DNA of 64,000 nt from Taeniopygia guttata (Eukaryota; Chordata; Aves; Passeriformes; Estrildidae): assembly GCF_048771995.1 (NCBI RefSeq), contig NC_133025.1, forward strand, positions 1 to 64,000, given 5' to 3'. A program made the position numbers and the translations under genes. Positions 22,211 to 31,807 of the stretch are shown here, piece by piece; position 1 is the stretch's first letter; each line of letters begins with the position of its first letter. Under the pieces are notes generated by a model. That model was not told the DNA's origin and did not search any database. It saw nothing but the letters and a program-made list of their open reading frames with translations.

Positions 22211-24260
22211 TCTCTCTGGCCCACAGTTGTCATCCCTACCTTTTTGCAGCGGGTCCTGTTGTCCTCTGAGGGTTCTGGCGTTGTCCTGGTGCGAGGGTTG
22301 CTGCCGTGTTCCGGTGTGGTCTTGCTGCGAGGCTTGCTGTGTTGCGCTGCTGTTGTTAGGGATGAAAAGGGAAAAGGCTGCTTAGGGTGAGGTTAGGGCT
22401 GGGATGAGGGGTGATGCACCTGTACCCTAACTTGCCTCCTAAGCTGTACCCTGTAGCCCTGATCTCCACTAGACTGTCCAGCCCTCAAACTCTCTCCCTT
22501 TACTCCTCAACCCCTCCCTCTGCCCCCCAGCCCTCAGGCTCTGTGTGTCACCCTCAAGCCCCCCTTTGCCCCTCAAGGCCCCTCTCAGCTGCCCCTCCGC
22601 TCCTGTGTGCCACCCTGAATCCCTCTCCTTTGCCCCTCATCCCCCAGCTTCTGTGTCACCCTCCAGCTGCCGCTGCCCCCCTCAGCATCTCTCTGTGTCA
22701 CCCACTGTCCCCTCCCCCTGTTCCTCCCTCAGCTCCCAGCCTCTGTCACCCTCAAGCCCACACAGTGCCCCTCAAGCTGCCCTTCAGCCTCTATGCCATG
22801 AAAAGACCCTAAAAACCCATAAAAACACCCAAAAAAACCTCATCTTCAAAATGTCTTAAAACCCCCACAAAAACATAAAAATAGCCTCAGAATACCCTTA
22901 AAATACAATAAAAATACCCTACTTAAAAAAACCCCTAAAACACCCCTAAAAATCCCCAAAGAACCTTTAAAAAAGGCTAAATATTCTTAAAAGAGCTCTA
23001 AAAACAGCCCCAAAATCCTTAAAACACACTGATAAGACCTTAAAATCCATTAAACTTCCCTCAAGAAACCTAAAAATACCCGAGTCCTAGGAGTCCTCCA
23101 CATACCCCCAATAGTCCTATAAAAGCCCTAAACAATTTTAAATAGTCCTAAAAAAACCCCAAGAACAGCCCCCCGCCAAAAAACCCACTTAAAATTCTAA
23201 TTAGTACTAAGAAAGCCCTTAAAATACCTTAAAAAAATCTTTTTAAAGCCCTGAAAAAGTCCTAAAGGTATCCTAAATGTTCCCAGAAAGTTCCTAAAAA
23301 TCTCCTGTGAGAAAACCCTCAAATATCCTTTAAAAACACTAAAAAAAACCAAACCAAAACAAACCAAAAAAAAACCACTAAAAAAAGTGCTCAGTCACCA
23401 GGCTCTACCAGTCGATCTCTAGCCAGCAAACATCATCCCTACCTTTTAATTAAAGTCACTGCCTGCAGCTGCTGTTGGGGAAAACTGGTGTTCTAGGGAT
23501 GCTGATTGGGGTGAGCTTAGGGCTGGGGTGAGGGCTGCTGCTGTACCCTAAGCCTTCCTGGTACCCTATGTCCCGTCCTTTGTACCCTTAACCCTCAGTG
23601 TCAGCTCTCCACTTGTCAAGTCCCCCCTATTTGCCCCTCAGCCCGCAATGTCTGTGTGCCACCCCAAACCCCCAACACTGTCCCTTGGCCCCCTAACCTC
23701 CACCGTGCACTCCCCACCGAGGGAGGGGTGGTTTTTAGGGTGAGGTTAAGGGTGGTGTGAGGGCTGGTTCACCTGTCACCCTCAGGTACCCCCCACTTTG
23801 TCCTCAAGGCACCCCCTGCCTCTCAACCTCCTTGTGTCACCCTCCATTCCCCCACTGCAACCTCTCAGTGTCTCTGTGCCACCCTGGAGCCCCCCTTTTT
23901 ACTCCTACAGACCCCTTCTGCCCCTCAGCCTCCTTGTGTCACCCTCCAGATCCCCACCGCAGTCTGTCAGCATCTCTGTGCCCCCCTGTGCCTCTCAGCT
24001 GCCCCCACCCTCTGTGCCACCCTCCAGCCCCCCACTGCAGCCTCTCAGCATCTCTGTGCCCCCCTTTTTACTCCTACAGACACCTTCTGCCTCTCAGCTG
24101 CCCCCACCCTCTGTGCCACCCTCCAGCCCCCTGCCCTCAGCCCCAGGTCCCTTTGTGACACCGTGCAGCCCACAGATGTCATCCCTGCCTGTTTTATTTT
24201 AGTGTTGTCCTGCTGTGAGGGCTGCACTATCGCCACAAGTTTGGGCTCCCATGTGGTGCT
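22211..24260. repeat. Triplicated C-rich module
   Basis: The motif CATCCCTACCTTTT (or CATCCCTGCCTGTTTT) recurs at about 22230, 23428 and 24178. After it comes TTGTCCTG...GAGGG, then a GGTGAG/TTAGGG-type G-rich stretch (about 22385, 23505, 23735), and then a C/T-rich tract of CCCCTCAGCCTCTGTGTCACC units (22440-22800, 23560-23700, 23770-24160). Between the first two C-rich tracts is an A-rich CCTAAAA tract (22800-23390). Pro/Ser-rich open frames here follow from composition. Confidence 0.7.
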
Positions 24261-24470
24261 GCTGGGAGTCACAGGTGGGCGGTGGGGGGAGTGCGGGATG
24301 GGGCAGGGGCAGGTGAAGAGAGAGTAGGATGGGGGGGCTGGAAGTACAGATAGGGGTGAGGGGGGGAGACAGGGACAGAGAAGAATAGGGGTGAGGGGAG
24401 AAGGTGAGGGTAGGAGGGGCACCACATATCTGACAGACAAAAGCTGCAGCAGAATAAAATTCTGCTTGCT
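24261..24470. other. G-rich low-complexity segment
   Basis: GGGGTGAGGGGAGA-type G/A-rich sequence. No gene is seen. Confidence 0.5.
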
Positions 24471-24650
24471 GAGGCAATGCCAAATACCTGCTGCAAACAG
24501 ACATAAGGAACCCAGGGAAAAGGGCCGCTGTTTGTGCTCAGGGGCCTGTGACCCTGAGGTGGCAGCTGCCTGCAAAAAATCCGAATGGCAAAGGATGTGT
24601 CCCAGACCCAAGCTGCCCCTGCCTCAAAGCCTTACCCTAAACTGAACCCT
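24471..24650 (+). repeat. 190-bp unit, isolated copy
   Basis: It contains AGACATAAGGAACCCAGGG, GTTTGTGCTCAGGGGCCTG and GGATGTGTCCCAGACCCAAG, matching the unit at 21385-21660. Confidence 0.65.
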
Positions 24651-24775
24651 AAATCCTAACTGAAAAACAAACCCTAACCCTAATCCTAACCTAACCCTTA
24701 CCTCAAATAAATCTAATATTAATAATACCTCTAAAATTAAACTTAAAAACAACAGTAACCCTAGAAAATGGCGGC
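24638..24775. repeat. Degenerate interstitial telomeric repeat
   Basis: ACCCTAAACTGAACCCTAAA and ACCCTAACCCTAATCCTAAC lie in the same orientation as the terminal array, decaying into AT-rich DNA. This may be a relic of a former chromosome end or of a telomere-mediated rearrangement. Confidence 0.75.
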
Positions 24776-25070
24776 GCCCACGGCATCACGTGACGGGACG
24801 ATGATGGCGGCGCCTACGGCATCACGTGATGGAGGAAAACATGGCGGCGCCCACGGCATCACGTGATGGAGGAAAATATGGCGGCGCCTGTGCATCACGT
24901 GATGGAAGTAAATATGGCGGCGCGTACTACATCACGTGATGAGACAAAGATGGCGGCGCCCAGTTAGTCATGTAATGAGGAGTTAAATGGCGGCGCCCAT
25001 TGAGTCACGTGACTGATTCGAAAATGGCCGCGCCGAGAAAATCACGTGATGGGGAAAATATGGCGGCTTT
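24766..25070 (+). promoter_or_regulatory. 36.5-bp array of ATGGCGGC and TCACGTGA sites
   Basis: The palindrome TCACGTGA occurs at 24786, 24822, 24859, 24895, 24932, 25005 and 25042, with a mutated site near 24968, giving a spacing of 36 or 37 bases throughout. Each is preceded by ATGGCGGCGCC or a close variant, and some read AAGATGGCGGC, a YY1-type site. TCACGTGA is the E-box bound by USF/MITF/TFE family bHLH-zipper factors. The array leads directly into a CpG island, so it is probably a promoter or enhancer. No downstream gene could be identified. Confidence 0.75.
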
Positions 25071-25460
25071 CGGGACGGGGTCGATTTTGGCGGTTTTTGG
25101 CGTTTTTTTGTGTGCCCTCCGCACGCCCTGCGTGCCGTGGTGTTGTTCCGGTGCACCCGCACCGGAGGACGCCACGCGGGATTGTTTTTGGAGTGCGGGA
25201 TTGGTGTCGGAATTTCGGACAGGCGGCTGTCGGGGCGACTAATGCTTGGGGTCTTTTCTGAGGCGCTGGGGGCGGTGCGAGGGGAGGGGTCGGGGTACCG
25301 ACGCAGTGACGTCACGCGGTGACGCGGCGCAGGGGCGGGCCAGAGGGAGGCGTGGGTGCAGTGCGCGAATTGCACCGGCAGGTGGCGCTGCGAGACCGAG
25401 GGGTGGGCGCGCTGCCGGCTGGCGTCTGTGGGGGCAGAGCGCCTGTTTGTGCAATTCTAT
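25071..25460. promoter_or_regulatory. CpG island with CRE and GC boxes
   Basis: Dense CpG, GGGGCGGG-like boxes, TTTGGCGG/TTTGGCG motifs resembling E2F sites, and the CRE palindrome TGACGTCA at 25307-25314. It follows the 36.5-bp array. Short open frames on both strands are composition effects. It probably marks a transcription start in unmethylated DNA. The direction is unknown. Confidence 0.65.
25373..25391 (+). promoter_or_regulatory. CTCF-like site
   Basis: CACCGGCAGGTGGCGCTGC matches the core CTCF consensus CCNSYAGRKGGCRS at every constrained position that I can check. It is at the inner edge of the CpG island. CTCF sites near subtelomeric CpG promoters are known in human chromosomes. 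Confidence 0.6.
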
Positions 25461-26261
25461 CCTTGTGTGTGGATTTATTAAAATAAAAATATGGATATTG
25501 ATCTAGTACCGATATCCAACTGTGACAAAAAAAAAACTCTCTAACAGTTTAAAGTTAGAAAGTGTATGTTCAGTCGACACCCAGCAGCGTGTGGGATAGT
25601 TCCCAAATACACACCGCACTTTCCAAGTGATTAAAGAGCCGTTTTGTCCATACAAGTACTGAATACCGAAAATACAAATACCTATTCATTTTGGTACATC
25701 CCATTCCTTGCTTCATATGCTAATCATTTCAAAAGCTATTAAGCATGAAGTTTGTTCCCTGAAATGGGTCAGTGGTCCCTTTCATGGGGATGAGTCCCAA
25801 AATGTGGAATTAAATGAAGTCTTCCTTGTTCTGGCCTTTCTACCGTTTCAATGCAAATATGACAAATGAACTCTTGGTAGAACTTCCATTCTTTGTCTTC
25901 ATTTGATTTCAGAACAGAGGAGGCCCACAATTGTCTTATGCTCTTAAAAGCTATTTATCAGTTTCTATATTCTTCATTATTAACCCAGCTAACTAAACAT
26001 TGTGCTGACAGACAATCAATTACTAGTTAACTACTCACTCTTAACTTTATCAAGGCCTACTCATTTATTTTAATTAACTCTAGTAAGGCTTGTCTTTAAC
26101 TAAAATCTTGGCTGCTCTAAAATCTCTAAATCCCTTAAAATTTATGTTTCAACATGATGAACTCTTGGTCGTATCATTATTCATCTGGTGGGCTTGATGG
26201 GAATACTGGTTTCTGCATATTGCTACTGCTACCTGCCAGCTGGATCGCTAATTAGGAGCCC
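25461..26261. other. AT-rich unique segment
   Basis: No gene, repeat or RNA is recognised. It has AATAAA-like words right after the CpG island (about 25480-25490) and pairs such as TACCGATATCC and ATACCGAAAATAC that may be remnants of an old transposon end. Homology to block copy 1 begins again at 26262. Confidence 0.45.
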
Positions 26262-26393
26262 TATATCTATTAGAAAAAAGAAGAAAAGCTGTATGTCTGG
26301 TGCAGCAGTAGAAAATTTCAGGCTCCCAGGGATTAAATAATTTTCTTTAAATAATTATTTAAAGGTTGGGTTGTTTTGGTTTTTTTTTGTTTG
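26262..26393. repeat. Block copy 2, left hairpin arm up to the ERV
   Basis: It matches 7925-8025, including the left arm (26302-26339). The ERV is inserted in the T-rich loop, and the right arm resumes at about 31847. Confidence 0.85.
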
Positions 26394-27068
26394 TGTCCTA
26401 GGGTGACTGTTATGGTGTTTGTATCTCCAATCGTGTGTTCTGTTTACGTTTGATATTATGTTCTGTGCTTTCAGAACTGACTCTGAAAGTGAAGGTTTGT
26501 TTTGCTGTGTTATCATCTGGTTCACCTCCCCCCATGTCTGCTGGAAAGCTAGAAAAGGCTAGGGCTGGCTGGCTGGCTTTGCTTTGCTTGCTTGCTTGGC
26601 TTGCTTGCTTTGCTTGCTTGCTTGCTTGGCTTGCTTGCTTTGCCTGCTTTCTTGCTTTGCTTCCTAGTTAGGTTAAGCAGTCCAATTCTTTCCCTGGACT
26701 GTTGCTTTTTTTCCCTTCCTCTTTCTGACTATCATCCAGCCTGCTCTGGACTGGGATCTGGGAAACACCAAAGAACACCAGGAGCCTGCATTTGGAGATC
26801 TGCAGCAGCCATCCCCAGCGTCCAGACCCAGGCGACCACTCCCAGGAAAGACCTTCTGGATTTGTTCAGCTCTTCAGAGGGGTGAAAGAGTTTTGTTGTC
26901 ATCTTGTGTTGTTAATTGTTTTGGTGCTGGGGAGTGCTTTGTTGTTGAATAAACAGGTTCTTTTCCACTTCTCTCTCAGAGGGAATTTTTCCCTGAACCA
27001 GGTGGGTGGAGAGGGGCCGTGGGGGTTTATTTCCTGGGTTTTCCCCAAATTTGCCCTAAACTAGGACA
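26394..27068 (+). repeat. 5' LTR
   Basis: 675 bp with perfect 8-bp inverted ends TGTCCTAG/CTAGGACA. A GCTT-rich simple repeat lies at about 26575-26660, and AATAAA at 26948-26953. It differs from the 3' LTR by a 13-bp longer simple repeat and one T/C difference near its end (27057). Short open frames inside are incidental. Confidence 0.95.
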
Positions 27069-27075
27069 AATATTT

Positions 27076-27093
27076 TGGCGCCCAACTCGGGGC
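27076..27093 (+). other. Primer binding site
   Basis: TGGCGCCCAACTCGGGGC lies seven bases after the 5' LTR. It resembles a lysine-tRNA-type PBS in its first nine bases, with changes further in. The tRNA assignment is tentative. Confidence 0.75.
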
Positions 27094-27154
27094 TCGAGAG
27101 AGTGGAAAAAACCCTGTTGTAATCATATTTTTGTTCCAATTATTTTGTGTGGGT

Positions 27155-30100
27155 ATGGAGCAGTTACTGGTTATGTTGTTTGAATTAATATTGTCCCTTG
27201 GGGTGAAGGCCTGCATGTGTCTCTGGTCCCTAGGGGTTTTTGAGATCTTAATCCCCCTGTGGTCCCTAGGTTTATTTTTTTATCCAGGAATAGCTCCGGT
27301 ATTGTCCCTAATACGTAGGTTTTGCAGTAGAAGGGCACTGACCAGAATATCCATTGTGCTGTGCTTGGGTGTAATAGCTTCCAGAGGGTTTATAAAGGTG
27401 CTGAGGTCTGTTCCTGGAATGTATGGTTCATGGTTATGGTTGTACAGCCAGTTTGTTAGAGGGGAAGTAGGGGATGAGGCTTTTCAGCCTTTGCTTTCCT
27501 TCTTCTCCTCTGAATGTGTTACCTCCCTATTAGAGAATGTTCAGTTTCCCCTGACTGTTAAGGAGACCATCTTCCTGGTGTTTAATCTAGTAAGCTTTCT
27601 CTATACAGTCTGCAGTCTCTCTAGAATGAGGGCTGAGATTTCTAGAGGGGCTGATGAGACCTCTGACCCAGGAGTAGACCCAGGTGTGAGAAATCCTGAG
27701 TGGTGTGGGAAATGGGAGGAGATGGGCCAAATTTTAAAGGAATTTTCTGACCCTATAGCCTGGGACTTTCCTAGTGAACAAATTCAGAATCCGGCTGAGG
27801 TGGCGAAGTACTTGAAAGAGAAGTGCCATGATAACTCTAAGGAGAAAAAAATCATTGCAGTGAGCTGGGCCCTGGCATATGCTTATTGCACCCTGCTAGA
27901 TACTGCAGGGCAGCAGACAGAGGAAGGGGGGCAGGGAGATAAATCAGCAGCTATACCAGTCACTCAGGCTGCAGCAAACACCTCCGGCTCAAAGCCAGCA
28001 GCTAAACCAGACAGTGAGCCTAGGCTAGCAGCTAAACCAGACTCAGCAGCCAAGCCTCAACCTATGGCTGTTGCTACTAGCACAAGAAGTGGGAAGCGCA
28101 CAGAAAAGACCAATCGACCAGTGGATGATGACGATGATGATGATAATGCAGGAGAGGGACCCTCAATGCCTGCTGACATAAAATCAGAAGTCAAAGCAAC
28201 TGGTACAAGATCAGAGGCCAATACTGAATCCTTTTCCCTAAAGGACCTTCGTGGCCTGAGGAAGGATTATACCCGACGACCTGATGAGTCTGTAATTAGT
28301 TGGTTGGTCCGTCTTTGGGATGCTGCAGGCGAGGCTACAATTCTGGATGGTACTGAGGCAAGGCATTTGGGATCCCTGTCACATGATCCTGTTATTGATC
28401 AAGGAATGATGAGGGGGGCTAACCCTCACAGCCTCTGGGCACGAGTTCTGGAAAGTGTAGCACAAAGATACCTGTGTGCAGATGATCTTTATATGCAGCA
28501 AACCCAGTGGAAGACTATAGAACAAGGGATCCAACGTCTGAGAGAAATGGCAGTGGCAGAGATTATCTTCTCAGATGAAATAACAACTAGGAATCCAGAC
28601 TTGGTACCATGTACATCTGTGATGTGGCGAAAACTTGTACGGCTTGGGCCACATGACTACGCTTCTGCCTTAGCAATAATGAAGCAAGATGAGAGGGATG
28701 AGACCGTGCTCGAAATGGCAAGGAAACTCCGAGCATATGCAGATGCTGTACGTGGCCCAACCCATGCCAGAATTGCAGCAGTGGAAACACGTCTGCAGAA
28801 ATTAGAAGATAAGATAGAGGAGAATCATAAGAGACTCAGGGAGGAGATAAGGGGGGGACCTGCTCGAGAGATCCAGTTCTTGGGAGTGAAGTGGCAAGAT
28901 GGACGGCGTCAGATTCCTACAGATGTCATCAACAAGATCACAGCCATGTCCCCACCAACCAACAAGAAAGAGACACAAGCTTTCTTAGGCGCCATTGGTT
29001 TTTGGAGAATGCACATTCCTGAGTACAGTCAGATCGTGAGTCCCCTCTACCTGGTCACCCGCAAGAAGAATGATTTCTGCTGGGGCCCTGAGCAGCAGCA
29101 AGCTTTCACCCAGATAAAGCAGGAAATTGCTCATGCAGTAGCTCTTGGCCCAGTCAGGACAGGACCAGATGTGAAGAACGTGCTCTACTCTGCAGCCGGG
29201 AACCATGGTCTGTCCTGGAGCCTTTGGCAGAAGGTGCCTGATGAGACTCGGGGCCGACCACTGGGATTTTGGAGTCGGAGCTACAGAGGGTCTGAAGCCA
29301 ACTACACCCCAACAGAGAAGGAAATCTTGGCCGCCTACGAGGGAGTCCAGGCCGCCTCAGAGGTGATTGGCACAGAAGCACAACTCCTCCTGGCACCCCG
29401 ACTACCGGTGCTGGGGTGGATGTTCAGAGGAAAGGTTCCCTCCACCCACCATGCCACCAGTGCTACATGGAGCAAGTGGATTGCTCTCATTACGCAGCGT
29501 GCCCATATTGGTAAGCTGAATCGCCCTGGGATTTTGGAAGTAATTACAAATTGGCCCGAAGGTGAAAGTTTTGGTGTCGCAGATGAAGAAGAAGAACCAG
29601 TGACACGGGCTGAAGAAGCTCCACCATATAACCAACTGCCAGCAGAGGAAACACGCTATGCTCTCTTCACTAACGGTTCCTGTCGCATCGTAGGGATGAA
29701 TCGGAAGTGGAAAGCAGCTGTATGGAGTCCCACACGACGGGTTGCAGAGGCCACTGAAGGAGAAGGTGGATCAAGCCAGTTTGCTGAACTCAAAGCCGTT
29801 CAACTGGCCCTAGACATTGCAGAAAGGGAGAAGTGGCCAAAGCTATACCTCTACACTGATTCATGGATGGTAGCCAATGCTCTGTGGGGGTGGCTAGAGA
29901 GGTGGAAAGAAGCTAACTGGCAGCGTAGAGGAAAACCAATTTGGGCTGCTGAAGAGTGGAAAGATATCGCTACCCGGGTAGAGAAGCTACCTGTGAAGGT
30001 TCGCCATGTAGATGCCCATGTCCCCAGAAGCAGAGCTAATGAAGAGCAGCAAAACAATCAGCAGGTAGATCAGGCTGCAAAGATAGGGGTATCAAAGATA

Positions 30101-30985
30101 GACCTCGACTGGGAACACAAGGGAGAGTTGTTCCTAGCACGATGGGCCCATGATGCCTCAGGCCATCAGGGTAGAGATGCCACTTATAAGTGGGCACGAG
30201 ACCGAGGGGTGGATCTAACCATGGACAGTATTTCTCAGGTTATCCATGACTGTGAGACATGCGCTACCATCAAACAGGCCAAGCGGGTGAAGCCCCTGTG
30301 GTATGGTGGGCGGTGGTCCAAGTACAAGTATGGGGAGGCCTGGCAGATTGACTACATCACACTGCCCCAGACACGCCAAGGCAAGCGCTACGTGCTCACA
30401 ATGGTAGAAGCCACCACTGGATGGTTGGAAACCTACCCTGTGTCTCATGCTACAGCCCGTAACACCATCCTGGGCCTTGAAAAGCAGGTCCTTTGGAGGC
30501 ATGGTACCCCTGAGAGGATTGAGTCAGACAATGGGACTCATTTCAAGAACAGCCTTATCAACACCTGGGCTAGGGAACATGGCATTGAGTGGGTGTACCA
30601 CATCCCCTACCATGCACCAGCTGCAGGCAAAGTGGAGAGGTACAATGGACTGTTAAAAACCACCTTAAAAGCATTGGGTGGGGGATCTTTCAAAAATTGG
30701 GAGCAACATTTAGCAAAGGCCACCTGGTTAGTTAACAGCCGAGGTTCCACCAATCGAGCAGGTCCTGCCCAGTCTGAGCCCCTGAATATAGTAGACGGAG
30801 ATAAAGTCCCAGTGGCACATGTCAGAGGTTTGTTAGGGAAATCAGTGTGGATCAATCCTGCCTCGAGTACAGACAAACCCATTCGTGGGATTGTCTTTGC
30901 TCAGGGACCAGGTTGTACATGGTGGATAATGCAGAGAGATGGAACAACACGATGTGTACCTCAGGGAGATCTGATTGTGGGGTGA
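27155..30985 (+). CDS. gag-pol: ERV gag-pol fusion ORF lacking protease and RT palm
   Basis: One open frame of 1276 codons from the ATG at 27155; upstream in-frame codons lack an ATG. Residues 1-150 hold several hydrophobic segments, 240-340 a Lys/Ala/Pro linker with a run of seven Asp, and about 360-565 a helical capsid-like region with a coiled-coil end (VETRLQKLEDKIEENHKRL). At about 570 the sequence passes straight into the part of reverse transcriptase beyond its catalytic core (FLGVKW at 575). There is no CCHC knuckle, protease DTG/DSG motif in context, or YXDD. RNase H follows: first Asp replaced by Asn (FTNGS, N840), then E878, D902 and D972. Integrase has H-x4-H, CETC, D1066, D1125 and E1161 with the D-35-E spacing. 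As found, it cannot reverse transcribe its own RNA; it could only have moved with enzymes supplied in trans, or the deletion arose at insertion. Confidence 0.92.
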   Translation: MEQLLVMLFELILSLGVKACMCLWSLGVFEILIPLWSLGLFFYPGIAPVLSLIRRFCSRRALTRISIVLCLGVIASRGFIKVLRSVPGMYGSWLWLYSQFVRGEVGDEAFQPLLSFFSSECVTSLLENVQFPLTVKETIFLVFNLVSFLYTVCSLSRMRAEISRGADETSDPGVDPGVRNPEWCGKWEEMGQILKEFSDPIAWDFPSEQIQNPAEVAKYLKEKCHDNSKEKKIIAVSWALAYAYCTLLDTAGQQTEEGGQGDKSAAIPVTQAAANTSGSKPAAKPDSEPRLAAKPDSAAKPQPMAVATSTRSGKRTEKTNRPVDDDDDDDNAGEGPSMPADIKSEVKATGTRSEANTESFSLKDLRGLRKDYTRRPDESVISWLVRLWDAAGEATILDGTEARHLGSLSHDPVIDQGMMRGANPHSLWARVLESVAQRYLCADDLYMQQTQWKTIEQGIQRLREMAVAEIIFSDEITTRNPDLVPCTSVMWRKLVRLGPHDYASALAIMKQDERDETVLEMARKLRAYADAVRGPTHARIAAVETRLQKLEDKIEENHKRLREEIRGGPAREIQFLGVKWQDGRRQIPTDVINKITAMSPPTNKKETQAFLGAIGFWRMHIPEYSQIVSPLYLVTRKKNDFCWGPEQQQAFTQIKQEIAHAVALGPVRTGPDVKNVLYSAAGNHGLSWSLWQKVPDETRGRPLGFWSRSYRGSEANYTPTEKEILAAYEGVQAASEVIGTEAQLLLAPRLPVLGWMFRGKVPSTHHATSATWSKWIALITQRAHIGKLNRPGILEVITNWPEGESFGVADEEEEPVTRAEEAPPYNQLPAEETRYALFTNGSCRIVGMNRKWKAAVWSPTRRVAEATEGEGGSSQFAELKAVQLALDIAEREKWPKLYLYTDSWMVANALWGWLERWKEANWQRRGKPIWAAEEWKDIATRVEKLPVKVRHVDAHVPRSRANEEQQNNQQVDQAAKIGVSKIDLDWEHKGELFLARWAHDASGHQGRDATYKWARDRGVDLTMDSISQVIHDCETCATIKQAKRVKPLWYGGRWSKYKYGEAWQIDYITLPQTRQGKRYVLTMVEATTGWLETYPVSHATARNTILGLEKQVLWRHGTPERIESDNGTHFKNSLINTWAREHGIEWVYHIPYHAPAAGKVERYNGLLKTTLKALGGGSFKNWEQHLAKATWLVNSRGSTNRAGPAQSEPLNIVDGDKVPVAHVRGLLGKSVWINPASSTDKPIRGIVFAQGPGCTWWIMQRDGTTRCVPQGDLIVG

Positions 30986-31128
30986 AACTATTGTGCAAAT
31001 ATCACTGTTTGCTGGATGTTACTGTCAATGTCTGTGCATGAAAACACACAGACATGAGAATGAAGGTATGAGTAAGTGAAAGATACAAGTTTTAACTTGA
31101 TGGAGTTTTTACATGATGTTGAAGATAT

Positions 31129-31145
31129 GGAGATAAGGGGTGGAA
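31129..31145 (+). other. Polypurine tract
   Basis: GGAGATAAGGGGTGGAA directly before the 3' LTR, where plus-strand DNA priming is expected. It starts 143 nt after the gag-pol stop, leaving no space for env. Confidence 0.75.
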
Positions 31146-31807
31146 TGTCCTAGGGTGACTGTTATGGTGTTTGTATCTCCAATCGTGTGTTCTGTTTACG
31201 TTTGATATTATGTTCTGTGCTTTCAGAACTGACTCTGAAAGTGAAGGTTTGTTTTGCTGTGTTATCATCTGGTTCACCTCCCCCCATGTCTGCTGGAAAG
31301 CTAGAAAAGGCTAGGGCTGGCTGGCTGGCTTTGCTTTGCTTGCTTGCTTGGCTTGCTTGCTTGCTTGGCTTGCTTGCTTTGCCTGCTTTCTTGCTTTGCT
31401 TCCTAGTTAGGTTAAGCAGTCCAATTCTTTCCCTGGACTGTTGCTTTTTTTCCCTTCCTCTTTCTGACTATCATCCAGCCTGCTCTGGACTGGGATCTGG
31501 GAAACACCAAAGAACACCAGGAGCCTGCATTTGGAGATCTGCAGCAGCCATCCCCAGCGTCCAGACCCAGGCGACCACTCCCAGGAAAGACCTTCTGGAT
31601 TTGTTCAGCTCTTCAGAGGGGTGAAAGAGTTTTGTTGTCATCTTGTGTTGTTAATTGTTTTGGTGCTGGGGAGTGCTTTGTTGTTGAATAAACAGGTTCT
31701 TTTCCACTTCTCTCTCAGAGGGAATTTTTCCCTGAACCAGGTGGGTGGAGAGGGGCCGTGGGGGTTTATTTCCTGGGTTTTCCCCAAATTTGCCCCAAAC
31801 TAGGACA
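31146..31807 (+). repeat. 3' LTR
   Basis: 662 bp, same termini as the 5' LTR, with AATAAA at 31687-31692. By eye it has one substitution against the 5' LTR, plus the contracted GCTT simple repeat. Confidence 0.95.

Larger units (their letters stand above)
26394..31807 (+). mobile_element. ERV-L-type endogenous retrovirus, young, internally deleted
   Basis: A 5.4-kb provirus with two LTRs, a tRNA-primed PBS, one gag-pol open frame, a purine-rich tract and no env. It is flanked by the 5-bp target duplication GTTTG (26389-26393 and 31808-31812). ERV-L assignment rests on lack of env, 5-bp duplication, and the style of the pol sequence, from general knowledge of avian ERV-L elements. Protease, zinc knuckle and the catalytic part of reverse transcriptase are absent. 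It is inserted in the hairpin loop of block copy 2. Confidence 0.93.

Noticed and set aside
22411-24202. Pro/Ser-rich frames of 100-190 codons
   Set aside because: Product of C/T-rich low complexity, open in several frames and on both strands.
25000-25322. Plus-strand frames of 70-80 codons in the CpG island
   Set aside because: Three frames are open at the same time in GC-rich DNA; no splice donor or family motif is convincing.
26435-27064. Open frames in the LTRs
   Set aside because: They lie inside the LTR sequence and recur in both LTRs; the Leu/Ala/Cys stretch is the GCTT simple repeat.
27131-27154. Upstream extension of the ERV frame by eight codons
   Set aside because: The first codon is TTG; the first ATG is at 27155.
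27890-27910. LLDTAG in the gag part as a protease active site
   Set aside because: It lies ahead of the capsid region, lacks the Gly of DTG, and no protease context surrounds it.
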